From Catalinimonas niigatensis (GTDB lineage: Bacteria > Bacteroidota > Bacteroidia > Cytophagales > Cyclobacteriaceae): 64,000 bases of DNA. Numbering within the stretch: the stretch's first letter is position 1; each line of letters begins with the position of its first letter. Made by a program: the position numbers and the translations under genes. Below are positions 42,575 to 50,775 of the stretch, piece after piece. The notes under the pieces are model-generated. The model searched no databases, was not told where the DNA came from, and saw only the letters and a list, made by a program, of their open reading frames with translations. The stretch is taken from assembly GCF_030506285.1 (NCBI RefSeq), contig NZ_CP119422.1:4141501-4205500 (forward strand). The letters are read 5' to 3'.

Positions 42575-45187
42575 TTACTCATCTTTCAGACACTCTACCG
42601 GATTTACCCTTGCGGCTTTGACGGTTTGCAGTCCCACAGTAAACCAGGCGATAAGCAATGCTGCTAAACCTGCTCCGGCAAAGTACCACCATTTGAGCTC
42701 AATACTAAAGGCAAAGTCCTGGAGCCAGCTTTGGGCTATGAGGTAACTGATAGGCAGCGCAACAATGATCGCTATCAGTACCATTCCGGTAAAATCAGCT
42801 GACAGTAAACGAATAATATTCAGGCTGCTGGAGCCTAGTATTTTTCTAATGCCTATCTCTTTCAGTCTACGTTCCGCGGTGAAGGCTGCAAGCCCGAATA
42901 AGCCCAGGCAGGAGATAAGGATGGTAATTCCGGCGAAGTAGCGTGATAAGACAGCCACCCGGTTTTCTGAAGCATACAACTTCTGGTAGTCTTCGTCCAA
43001 AAACCTGTAGTCAAAAGGAACACCTTGGTTAAATGCCTGATAGAATTCTCCTAATTGGGTAAGTATTTCCTGGGCTGTTCCTGCCTCAATTTTCACCATC
43101 ATGTTTTCGGCCCGGTCTGAAAGCATAAAATAGAAAGGGTGCACATTTTCGTATAGCGATTCGAAATGGAAGTTTTTCACCACACCAATGATCTGTTTCT
43201 CTTCTCCAAAAACTTTCACGGTTTTCCCCACCGGATTGGTAAGCCCCATGCTTTCAATGGCTGCTTCATTGAAGATCACACCCGAACTTTCTGCGCTGAA
43301 ATTCCGGGAGAAGGAACGCCCTTCTTTTAACTCCATATGCAATGTTTCTACCAAATCGTAGCCCGTTCTTAACATATAGAAATTTGTCATATCATCCGGA
43401 TTTTTACCTTCCCACTCCAGGGCTTTCGAGGTTGAAAAGTTATGGATGTTGATCAGGTCTCCATCCATATAAGAAGCATTCACCACTCCCGGTATTTTCC
43501 TGATCTCCGACAGGAAAGTTTCTGGCTCTTCTGCAATCTTTCCTTCTGCCGTAAAAGTGATCACATTGTCCCGCTTGTACCCTAGGTGTTTAGACTGTAT
43601 AAATGTCATTTGCTGGTAAACGACCAGTACAGATACAGTCAGTAAGATAGATATGGTAAACTGAAAAACCACCAATCCTTTTCTTGCCCAAATTTCTCCT
43701 CCTGAACTTTTGCTTCTACCGTGGAAACCGCCACCTTTTAATATGGAAACCGGGTTGAAACCGGAAAGGTACACCGCCGGATAACTGCCTGCGATGAAGC
43801 CGGTAAAGAGAGTAATACCTGTTATTGAGAGAATAATATTTCTGTCAAAATGAAGCGTCAATTGCTTTCCGGTGATGTGGTTGAACTGGGGAAGAATGAG
43901 TAAAACCAGAATGAGCGCCAATATCAACGATAGGCTGGTAAGCAGCATGGATTCTCCCAGATATTGGGTAAACAAAGCTTTCCTGTCGGCACCAATGGCT
44001 TTTTTTACGCCTATCTCTTTTAATCTTCGGGAGGCCTTAGCGGTTGATAAGTTCATGAAATTGATACAGGCAATCAGCAGAATGAAAATGGCAATGATAG
44101 AAAATAGTTGTACATATGCTACCCTGCCTCCTACCAATACGCCATTTTCATAATCGCTATACAGGTATCTGTCGGAATAAGGACGGGTGAATAAAGTGGT
44201 AGAAGCCTCTTCATCTTTTGTTTTAAGGAAGTTGATAATTTTATCATTAAATCTGGCTACATCCGTATTTTCCTTCAAAAGGACATAGGTGCTGGGGCCG
44301 TTGTCCCCCAAATTTTCAAACCCATCGTATACCTGCTGCATCAGCTCATAACTAAATACAATATCAAACTGAATGGTGGCATTGGCCGGTGGGTTTTCAA
44401 AAACACCGGCAACCCGAAAATCTCCGCTGTGCTGGTCCCCTTTCCAGGTTACTGTTTTACCCAATACATCGTCGGTAGTATGGAATAAATTGTTAGCTAG
44501 CGCCTCTGATATTACCACAGCAGAGGGATCAGACAATACCTGATCTTTATCTCCCTGGAGAAGAGGATAGGTGAAAACTTTGAAAAAATCATGATCAGCA
44601 AACTTTGAGCGGGCTTTCACATAGGTTTCGTCTATAGCAAGGATACCTTTAAGGGTATAGTCAGCTGGAGGAAAAACTGAGACCGCATGTTCCACTTCGG
44701 GCATTTCTTCAGCCAAAGTACTTGCCAGCAGACCGGGTGTACTCTCATCTGTATTAATATTCCCCTGATAGCTGTTGTTTTTCATGACCTGATATAGTTG
44801 GCTATCTTTATCATTGAATGTGTCGATGCTTAATTCATCATTCACCCAGAGGTAGATAAGCAGAGCGCAGGCCAGGCCGGAAGACAAACCGATCAAGTTG
44901 ATGAAAAAACTGCTTTTGTAGCGCTGGAAATTGCGGAAAGCGAGTATAAAATTATGGCGTATCATGGCGGGTTGGGTTGATGTGTAATCTACTTTGAATG
45001 ATCGGATAAAAGCCGGACGAAAGTGCCAGAGTACATTCCAGAAAAACTTTCGCCCGGCTTGAGCTGGTGACTCCTCATACTGGTGTTCATACAGTTCCAG
45101 CAGATTACCCTCTATCTCTTCCAGGTAATCTTCCCGGCAAAACCAGCGCAGAAAGCGGAGTGGATATTTAGGAGGATGCGGATGCAT
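42575..45187 (-). CDS. Double-FtsX permease with N-terminal prefix domain, copy 3
   Basis: An 870-residue permease. The first ~70 residues form a permease-prefix domain (PLRFLRWFCREDYLEEIEGN, then WNVLWHFRPAFIRSFK) found in transporters encoded next to PadR regulators. The usual double-FtsX core follows, with coupling motifs LKEIGVKKAIGAD (near 395) and LKEIGIRKILGSS (near 785) and the C-terminus NPVECLKDE. Its ATG overlaps the stop of the PadR gene by one base (TAATG), so translation is probably coupled. No ATPase nearby. Cargo unknown; drug or envelope-stress export is plausible. Confidence 0.9.
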   Translation of the reverse strand: MHPHPPKYPLRFLRWFCREDYLEEIEGNLLELYEHQYEESPAQAGRKFFWNVLWHFRPAFIRSFKVDYTSTQPAMIRHNFILAFRNFQRYKSSFFINLIGLSSGLACALLIYLWVNDELSIDTFNDKDSQLYQVMKNNSYQGNINTDESTPGLLASTLAEEMPEVEHAVSVFPPADYTLKGILAIDETYVKARSKFADHDFFKVFTYPLLQGDKDQVLSDPSAVVISEALANNLFHTTDDVLGKTVTWKGDQHSGDFRVAGVFENPPANATIQFDIVFSYELMQQVYDGFENLGDNGPSTYVLLKENTDVARFNDKIINFLKTKDEEASTTLFTRPYSDRYLYSDYENGVLVGGRVAYVQLFSIIAIFILLIACINFMNLSTAKASRRLKEIGVKKAIGADRKALFTQYLGESMLLTSLSLILALILVLLILPQFNHITGKQLTLHFDRNIILSITGITLFTGFIAGSYPAVYLSGFNPVSILKGGGFHGRSKSSGGEIWARKGLVVFQFTISILLTVSVLVVYQQMTFIQSKHLGYKRDNVITFTAEGKIAEEPETFLSEIRKIPGVVNASYMDGDLINIHNFSTSKALEWEGKNPDDMTNFYMLRTGYDLVETLHMELKEGRSFSRNFSAESSGVIFNEAAIESMGLTNPVGKTVKVFGEEKQIIGVVKNFHFESLYENVHPFYFMLSDRAENMMVKIEAGTAQEILTQLGEFYQAFNQGVPFDYRFLDEDYQKLYASENRVAVLSRYFAGITILISCLGLFGLAAFTAERRLKEIGIRKILGSSSLNIIRLLSADFTGMVLIAIIVALPISYLIAQSWLQDFAFSIELKWWYFAGAGLAALLIAWFTVGLQTVKAARVNPVECLKDE

Positions 45188-45513
45188 TAGCCAAAAGAGA
45201 TTTTCGGAATCTGCTGATAAATACCAGTCCTTAAGGTATACTGCTGATCCAGCATGCGTTTGCCTAGCGCGGTAATCACATAAAACTTCTTTCGCCTACC
45301 GCCCCGCTCACCAGTAATTCCTCCAAAGCGGGATTTGACAAAACCCTTGTCTTCCATGCGCTTGAGCACTACGTGTATGGCGCTGATGTTGAGGCTTTTT
45401 TCCAGCTTATCTTCCAGACCTTCCAGGATAGAAACGCCGTAGGCCTCGTCGTGCTGTGCCGCTACCATCAGCAGCACAAGTTCTTCAAATTCACCCAAAG
45501 ATTGCTCTTTCAT
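45187..45513 (-). CDS. PadR family transcriptional regulator, copy 1
   Basis: A 108-residue winged-helix regulator of the PadR type: LGEFEELVLLMVAAQHDEAY at the start, recognition region ISAIHVVLKRMEDKGFVKSR (near 43-62), and wing EERGG-like RGGRRKKFYVITALGKRML. The short length is typical of PadR subfamily 2 repressors, which respond to small molecules or envelope signals and control nearby transporters. It precedes permease copy 3 in one transcript. A perfect 14-base inverted repeat in its promoter region is a likely self-operator. The effector is unknown. Confidence 0.9.
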   Translation of the reverse strand: MKEQSLGEFEELVLLMVAAQHDEAYGVSILEGLEDKLEKSLNISAIHVVLKRMEDKGFVKSRFGGITGERGGRRKKFYVITALGKRMLDQQYTLRTGIYQQIPKISFG

Positions 45514-45522
45514 TAACTTGCT

Positions 45523-45575
45523 ATTTACTTAACAAATATAAATATAACAATTAGTTTTACTTTTGTTAAGTAAAT
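45523..45575 (-). promoter_or_regulatory. Inverted-repeat operator and promoter of the PadR-permease unit
   Basis: ATTTACTTAACAAA (45523-45536) and TTTGTTAAGTAAAT (45562-45575) form a perfect 14-base inverted repeat with a 25-base spacer. On the minus strand TATATTTG, a match to the TAnnTTTG -7 box, overlaps the inner edge of the promoter-proximal arm. Binding there would block transcription, as expected for self-repression by PadR. Confidence 0.6.
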
Positions 45576-45653
45576 TGATGTTTTTTTGTTAATGAAAAAC
45601 AGATAGTGATGAATGAACAATGACAATACCCATTATTCACGCATCACCATTGG

Positions 45654-48032
45654 TTATTCGTTCTTTAAAGAATCCACCGGATTGGCATGTGCTGCCTGGA
45701 TTGCCTTAGAACTTACCGTTACAAAAGCAACTAAGAGTGCAATACCAATGACCAGCAAGAAAGGCAGCATACTCATATCCATGCGGTAGGGAAAGCTGGT
45801 GAGCCATTGATCTGTTAGCCAGAAGGCGATCGGTGCTGCTACGATTCCTGCGATAAGCACCAGTTTCAGAAAATCTTTACCCATCAACATGACAAGCTGT
45901 TGCACAGAGGCGCCCAATACTTTGCGTAAACCTATTTCTTTGACCCGCTGCTCCGCCATATAGGAGGCCAGCGCAAATAAACCTAAAGTAGCAATCAGCA
46001 AGGTGAGCAGCGTAGCGTACAGCAGGGTTTTTCCCAGCCTTTCCTGCTCGGCATAAAGCTCGGAAAAATCTTCATCCAGAAAGGTGTAGCGAATTGGGTG
46101 GGCAGGCTCTACCTGCTTCCAGTACTGCTCAATATCTGCGATGGTGCTGCGGATGTTTTGAGAGGAAAGGCGAACGGCTACATTCTCAACCCAGCCGCCT
46201 CTCATGGGTTGTACCGCCCCGGAGAAAGTAAGGGGTTCTATACGCTTTTCCAGGCTGCGGTAATGAAAGTCTTCTACCACGCCAATGATCTGTCCCTGTT
46301 CATCCTCAGAACTGAACTTTATCATATGACCTATCGGTTCCTGTAGTCCGTGTTCTTTGACAAAGGCCTCATTGACTACAAAAGTGCGGACGGTAGTGTC
46401 TGCCGGTCCCAGAAATCTTCCTTCCTTAATTTTCAAATCCAGCGCATCCGCAAAGTCTGCATCGGTAAAATAAATATTGACAAACCGATCGCTTTCTTTT
46501 CCTTCAAGCTGAAAAGCATAATCCGAATGAAACTGCCCGGGAACGGTACTGCTTGCCGAGATACTTTGGACGTTGGCATTACGCAAAAGCTCCTGCTTGG
46601 TCGCCAGTACTTTTTCGTAGGTCTGCCGGGTGTTGGCTTTGATCACCAGCACCTGTTCTGCCTGAAAACCCAACTCCTGTGCCTGCATGTACTGTACCTG
46701 CTGATAGATGAAGAACATCACAATAGCAGCTACCATCGCCCCGGTAAACTGGGCTATCACCATACCATTGCGCAGCACCCTGCCTTTGTCTTTGCGTAGC
46801 CACTGCCCTTTTAGCACGTCGGTAGGGCGATAGGCTGCCAGGAAGAAGGCCGGATAACTTCCGGAAAGCAGACCCAATACCAGCACAATCATCAGTAGAT
46901 AGGGGCTGATACTTTGCCAGACTTCCCAGCCCAAGATCAAATCCCGATTGACAATGGTTTCAAAAGCAGGCAGGATAAGACCGCTCAAGGCAATAGACAA
47001 GGGCAAAGCAATCAGTGCCTGTAGGGTAGCTTCTGACAAAAACTGTCCTACCAATTGCCGGTGGGTAGCGCCTGTGACTTTGCGCACTCCTACTTCACGT
47101 GCCCGCCGGGCAGCCTGGGCCGTAGCAAGGTTCATGTAGTTGATACTGGCAATCACCAGGATAAGCAAAGCGACGATCCCGATGATGTACAAGGTTCTGA
47201 GATTACCTTCTCCGGTGAAAGGCCCACCTACCTGCACATGGTCTTTGTCCAGGTGTATATCGGCAAGCTGTTGAAGACGCCAGTCAGGAAGCTTATCCCA
47301 ACTGTCTCCTACCAGCGCTTTGATACGGGGGGTAAAGTCTGCTGTCATTTTCTGTTCAAAGTCTGCCACCGCTACGCCATCATGCAAAGTCACATAAGTA
47401 GCCGGCCAGTTGCCTGTCCAACTGCCAACCTGCATTGTATCCTGCATCACAATGTCTACATCAAAATGGGTATTGCCCTGAAAAGCCTCTAGTACGCCGG
47501 TCACCTGAAAGTCTGTTTCATCGTTGAACAACAAGATCTTTCCGACCGGATCTTCATTGCCAAACATGCTTTGGGCCAGTGCTTCACTGATCAGTGCAGC
47601 AGAAGGACTTTCCATCGCCGTTTCAGCATTACCATATTTTAGGGAAAAAGGAAAAACCTTCAGGAAACTGCTATCTGCGCTTATGGCATGCTGCACATAC
47701 AAAGATTTCTGCTGGTCTGTAGTAGCCAGCAGCACTTCACCCATTTCTTTCATGCGGGTAGCATGCGCTACTTCGGGAAAGTCGTTTCTCAGGGCTTCTG
47801 CCAGTGGCATGGGCGTATAGGCAGTACCATAGCCGGGGTCAAACTGCCGGTATACCTGGTAAATATTTTCAGCGTTGGGAATCCAGCGGTTATAGCTAAG
47901 TTCGTGGCGGATAAAGACAATCGCCAGAATGGCTACCGAAATGGCCAGTGTAAGTCCGGTTAGGTTAACCAGTGAGTAAACCTTCTGTCTTTTAAAGCTT
48001 CTCAGGGCAATGGTGATGTAGTTTCTAAACAT
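45654..48032 (-). CDS. Double-FtsX ABC transporter permease, copy 4
   Basis: A 792-residue two-unit permease (MFRNYITIALRSFKRQKVYS). Coupling motifs: AREVGVRKVTGAT (near 320) and VKEIGLRKVLGAS (near 705); C-terminus NPVDSLKNE. The start lies 74 bases below the stop of copy 5, and that gap holds no shared-module site, so the two are probably in one operon driven from 50.6 kb. No ATPase partner. Periplasmic domains differ from copy 5, suggesting distinct cargo or partner. Confidence 0.9.
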   Translation of the reverse strand: MFRNYITIALRSFKRQKVYSLVNLTGLTLAISVAILAIVFIRHELSYNRWIPNAENIYQVYRQFDPGYGTAYTPMPLAEALRNDFPEVAHATRMKEMGEVLLATTDQQKSLYVQHAISADSSFLKVFPFSLKYGNAETAMESPSAALISEALAQSMFGNEDPVGKILLFNDETDFQVTGVLEAFQGNTHFDVDIVMQDTMQVGSWTGNWPATYVTLHDGVAVADFEQKMTADFTPRIKALVGDSWDKLPDWRLQQLADIHLDKDHVQVGGPFTGEGNLRTLYIIGIVALLILVIASINYMNLATAQAARRAREVGVRKVTGATHRQLVGQFLSEATLQALIALPLSIALSGLILPAFETIVNRDLILGWEVWQSISPYLLMIVLVLGLLSGSYPAFFLAAYRPTDVLKGQWLRKDKGRVLRNGMVIAQFTGAMVAAIVMFFIYQQVQYMQAQELGFQAEQVLVIKANTRQTYEKVLATKQELLRNANVQSISASSTVPGQFHSDYAFQLEGKESDRFVNIYFTDADFADALDLKIKEGRFLGPADTTVRTFVVNEAFVKEHGLQEPIGHMIKFSSEDEQGQIIGVVEDFHYRSLEKRIEPLTFSGAVQPMRGGWVENVAVRLSSQNIRSTIADIEQYWKQVEPAHPIRYTFLDEDFSELYAEQERLGKTLLYATLLTLLIATLGLFALASYMAEQRVKEIGLRKVLGASVQQLVMLMGKDFLKLVLIAGIVAAPIAFWLTDQWLTSFPYRMDMSMLPFLLVIGIALLVAFVTVSSKAIQAAHANPVDSLKNE

Positions 48033-48106
48033 ACTTATTCAATTAGCAGTGTACAGGTAAAGAAATGATCAATCCATTGTTGATTGTTCTTTGATCATCG
48101 TAGTTA

Positions 48107-50536
48107 TCATTCATCTCTCAAACTTTCAACCGGGTTGCGGATGGCAGCACGAACGGTCTGCGAGCCCACTGTGATCCAGGCGACGAGGAGCGCAATCGTA
48201 CCGGCCATCAGGAAAATACCTATCCCCAGTGTATCGTAGTAAGCAAAATTAGTCAGCCAGCGGCTCATCAGGAAATACGCCAGTGGACATGCCAGCAGGA
48301 AAGCGATCAGTACCAGCTTGGAAAAACCACGGGTCAGTAGCAATAAGATCTGGCTCACCGAAGCGCCCATTACTTTGCGAATCCCTACCTCTTTGGTACG
48401 CTGCTCAGCTACAAAAGAGGCCATACCAATCAATCCCAAAGCCGCAATGAATAGCGCCAGACCAGAAAACAGCAGCACTACCTGGCTAAGCTTGTCTTCT
48501 TTGGTGTACTGCTTATCAAAACGCTCGCTAACGGTGTAAAAATTGAACGGAAAGCCCGGCATGAGGTAGTCCCACTGCTCTTTTAAGTAGCCAAGCGCTT
48601 CGTCATTGGCTGTATCGTCTAGCCGAACGACCAGACGGTGCGGCCGGAGGCCAGTTGTAATCTGAAAGACAATGGGAGAGATAGGCTGGTGTAAAGATTC
48701 AAAATGAAAATCCTGTACTACGCCAATCACATACCCTTGTCGCATGCCATAGTTTATTTTCTTCCCAACTGCATCTTCAGGAGAAGTCCAGCCTATCCTG
48801 CGTACTGCTGTTTCATTAAGAATAAATGCTTCGGTAGAGTCGCTGGACCGATCAATATCAAAATCACGCCCGGCAATCAGCGCTAGCTGGAAAGCATTAA
48901 GAAAATCATGGTCCACATGCACCTCAGCCAGGCGAAAGTTGATATTCTTGATTTCACCATACACTTCAGCATTTCCTCTCTGGGCATCCAGCAAGCTTCC
49001 GGAAGGAACGCGACTGCTGAGGGTAACATCGCTGATGCCAGGCTGTCGGACCAGGCGGGCCTTAAGCTGTTCGTACTGCTGATTGATCGTTTCATTGACC
49101 GGCAGCACCAGCAGGTTTTCCCGATTGAAGCCCAGGGGTTTGTTCTTTACGTAATCAAGTTGTTTTTCTATGGTAAATACGCCGATAATGAGTATGATAG
49201 AAATGGTAAATTGCAGTACCACCAGTCCGGAGCGGAAATTTGCATGTTTGCTGCGGGGCACAAAACCGCTTTTGAGGATTCTGGCGGGAAGAAAAGAGGA
49301 GAGAAAAAAAGCAGGATAGCTACCTGCTACCACACCCACCACCAATACAATAGTAAATAGCAGTACGGCTACGAAAGTGTTCTCCAGTATACTTACCGAT
49401 AGTTGCTGTCCTACAAAAACATTGAAAAAGGGCAAGGTGAGTTCTACCAGTAGCAAAGCTGCCATCAGCGAAAACAGCGCAATAAGTACTGATTCTGACA
49501 AAAACTGGCGGATGAGCGAACTTCTTGCTGCTCCCATCACCTTACGTACACCCACTTCTTTGGCCCTTCGCCCCGCCCGGGCAGTGGATAGGTTGATGAA
49601 GTTGATGCAGGCGATGAGGATGAGAAAAAAAGCGATGATGGTATACAGATATATGTAGCTGATGCTGCCATTATCTTCAATTTCTGAATCCAGATGAGAG
49701 TAGAGGTGAATATCAGCCAGAGGCCATAGGTGCAGGAAGTCTACTTCAGAAGCAGGCGTTCCGTCGGCAGAGAGTGCGATATGCCGGTCCATAAAATCAG
49801 GAAAACGAGACGCTAAGGTTTGGGGATCATACCCTTCCGCAAGTAGTAAATAGGTAGACATGTAATTGCTGGCCCAATTGGCTGTCATTTCTTCTTTTCC
49901 CAGATAGTTCTCCAGCGTAGCAAAAGAAACCAGCATATCAAAGTGAAAGTGAGTATTGGCCGGGACATCAGCGGTTATGCCTGTCACTTTCAGGTCCAAT
50001 GTGTTGGCATAGGTCAGTACCTTCCCCAGAGGATCTTGATCTCCAAAGTAACGTTGCGCGGCACTTTCAGTAAGCACAATGGAATTAGGCGCTGTTAAGG
50101 CTGTTTTGGGATCGCCTTGCACCAATGGAAAACTAAAAACCTGGAAGATACTGGGTTCGGCAAAGAACAATTGATCTTCTTCCATCAGTACATCTCCTTC
50201 TTCGTAGGCCAGCGCTACGCCTCTGTCATCCCTTACCATACGAACAGCCTGCTCTATAGCTTCGGGAAAATCATTGGCCAGCATAGGAGCAAAGGGAGGT
50301 GCGAGATGTCCCAGATGTAAATTGGTTTCTCCATCCTCATTGTGCCACTCCCGCGAGATTCGGTAAATCCGATCGGCGTTTTCGTGGTAGCGATCATAAC
50401 TTAATTCGTGTTGTACAAACAACAGAATCAGGATACAAGCTGCCATACCAACTGCTAAACCCATGATATTAATCAATGTAGTTTGTTTGTGCCTAATCAG
50501 ATTTCGCAGTGCGATTTTGATATGGTTTTTTAACAT
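48107..50536 (-). CDS. Double-FtsX ABC transporter permease, copy 5
   Basis: An 809-residue two-unit permease starting MLKNHIKIALRNLIRHKQTT. Coupling motifs: AKEVGVRKVMGAA (near 330) and TKEVGIRKVMGAS (near 720); C-terminus NPVESLRDE. It has the best-kept copy of the shared regulatory module, ending 37 bases before its ATG, and is divergent from the glycoside-hydrolase-like gene. It probably heads an operon with copy 4. No ATPase gene lies nearby, so the energy-coupling subunit, if any, is elsewhere. Cargo unknown. Confidence 0.9.
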   Translation of the reverse strand: MLKNHIKIALRNLIRHKQTTLINIMGLAVGMAACILILLFVQHELSYDRYHENADRIYRISREWHNEDGETNLHLGHLAPPFAPMLANDFPEAIEQAVRMVRDDRGVALAYEEGDVLMEEDQLFFAEPSIFQVFSFPLVQGDPKTALTAPNSIVLTESAAQRYFGDQDPLGKVLTYANTLDLKVTGITADVPANTHFHFDMLVSFATLENYLGKEEMTANWASNYMSTYLLLAEGYDPQTLASRFPDFMDRHIALSADGTPASEVDFLHLWPLADIHLYSHLDSEIEDNGSISYIYLYTIIAFFLILIACINFINLSTARAGRRAKEVGVRKVMGAARSSLIRQFLSESVLIALFSLMAALLLVELTLPFFNVFVGQQLSVSILENTFVAVLLFTIVLVVGVVAGSYPAFFLSSFLPARILKSGFVPRSKHANFRSGLVVLQFTISIILIIGVFTIEKQLDYVKNKPLGFNRENLLVLPVNETINQQYEQLKARLVRQPGISDVTLSSRVPSGSLLDAQRGNAEVYGEIKNINFRLAEVHVDHDFLNAFQLALIAGRDFDIDRSSDSTEAFILNETAVRRIGWTSPEDAVGKKINYGMRQGYVIGVVQDFHFESLHQPISPIVFQITTGLRPHRLVVRLDDTANDEALGYLKEQWDYLMPGFPFNFYTVSERFDKQYTKEDKLSQVVLLFSGLALFIAALGLIGMASFVAEQRTKEVGIRKVMGASVSQILLLLTRGFSKLVLIAFLLACPLAYFLMSRWLTNFAYYDTLGIGIFLMAGTIALLVAWITVGSQTVRAAIRNPVESLRDE

Positions 50537-50572
50537 GGGTATCTTATAGCTTGCTGAAAAATACTTTGTAAG

Positions 50573-50667
50573 TGAAAAAAGTATGCCATCACCTAATCTG
50601 ACGTATAAAGTGATTTAAGCCTCTTTTTTTATGTCCAATTAAGAACAGTTATGTGCGTTAGTGGACA
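50573..50667 (-). promoter_or_regulatory. Shared permease regulatory module, copy B
   Basis: On the minus strand TGTCCACTAACGCACA (from 50667) and, after a few bases, TGTTCTTAATTGGACA (ending 50632) form a 36-base near palindrome. GATGGCATA (50590-50582) lies 77 bases from the outer edge; TGGCAT, five bases, TTTCA resembles a sigma-54 -24/-12 promoter with T for G at the -12 element. The inferred transcription start is ~27 bases before the ATG of copy 5. Confidence 0.6.
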
Positions 50668-50775
50668 GTGGGATTGTGCTTGATATATCGAGTTTTACTG
50701 ATCAATATTATCATTTTTCTATCAGGTATTCCTTTTTTTTCTTAGTTTTCTGGCTGCTACTCAAAAAAATACCAC

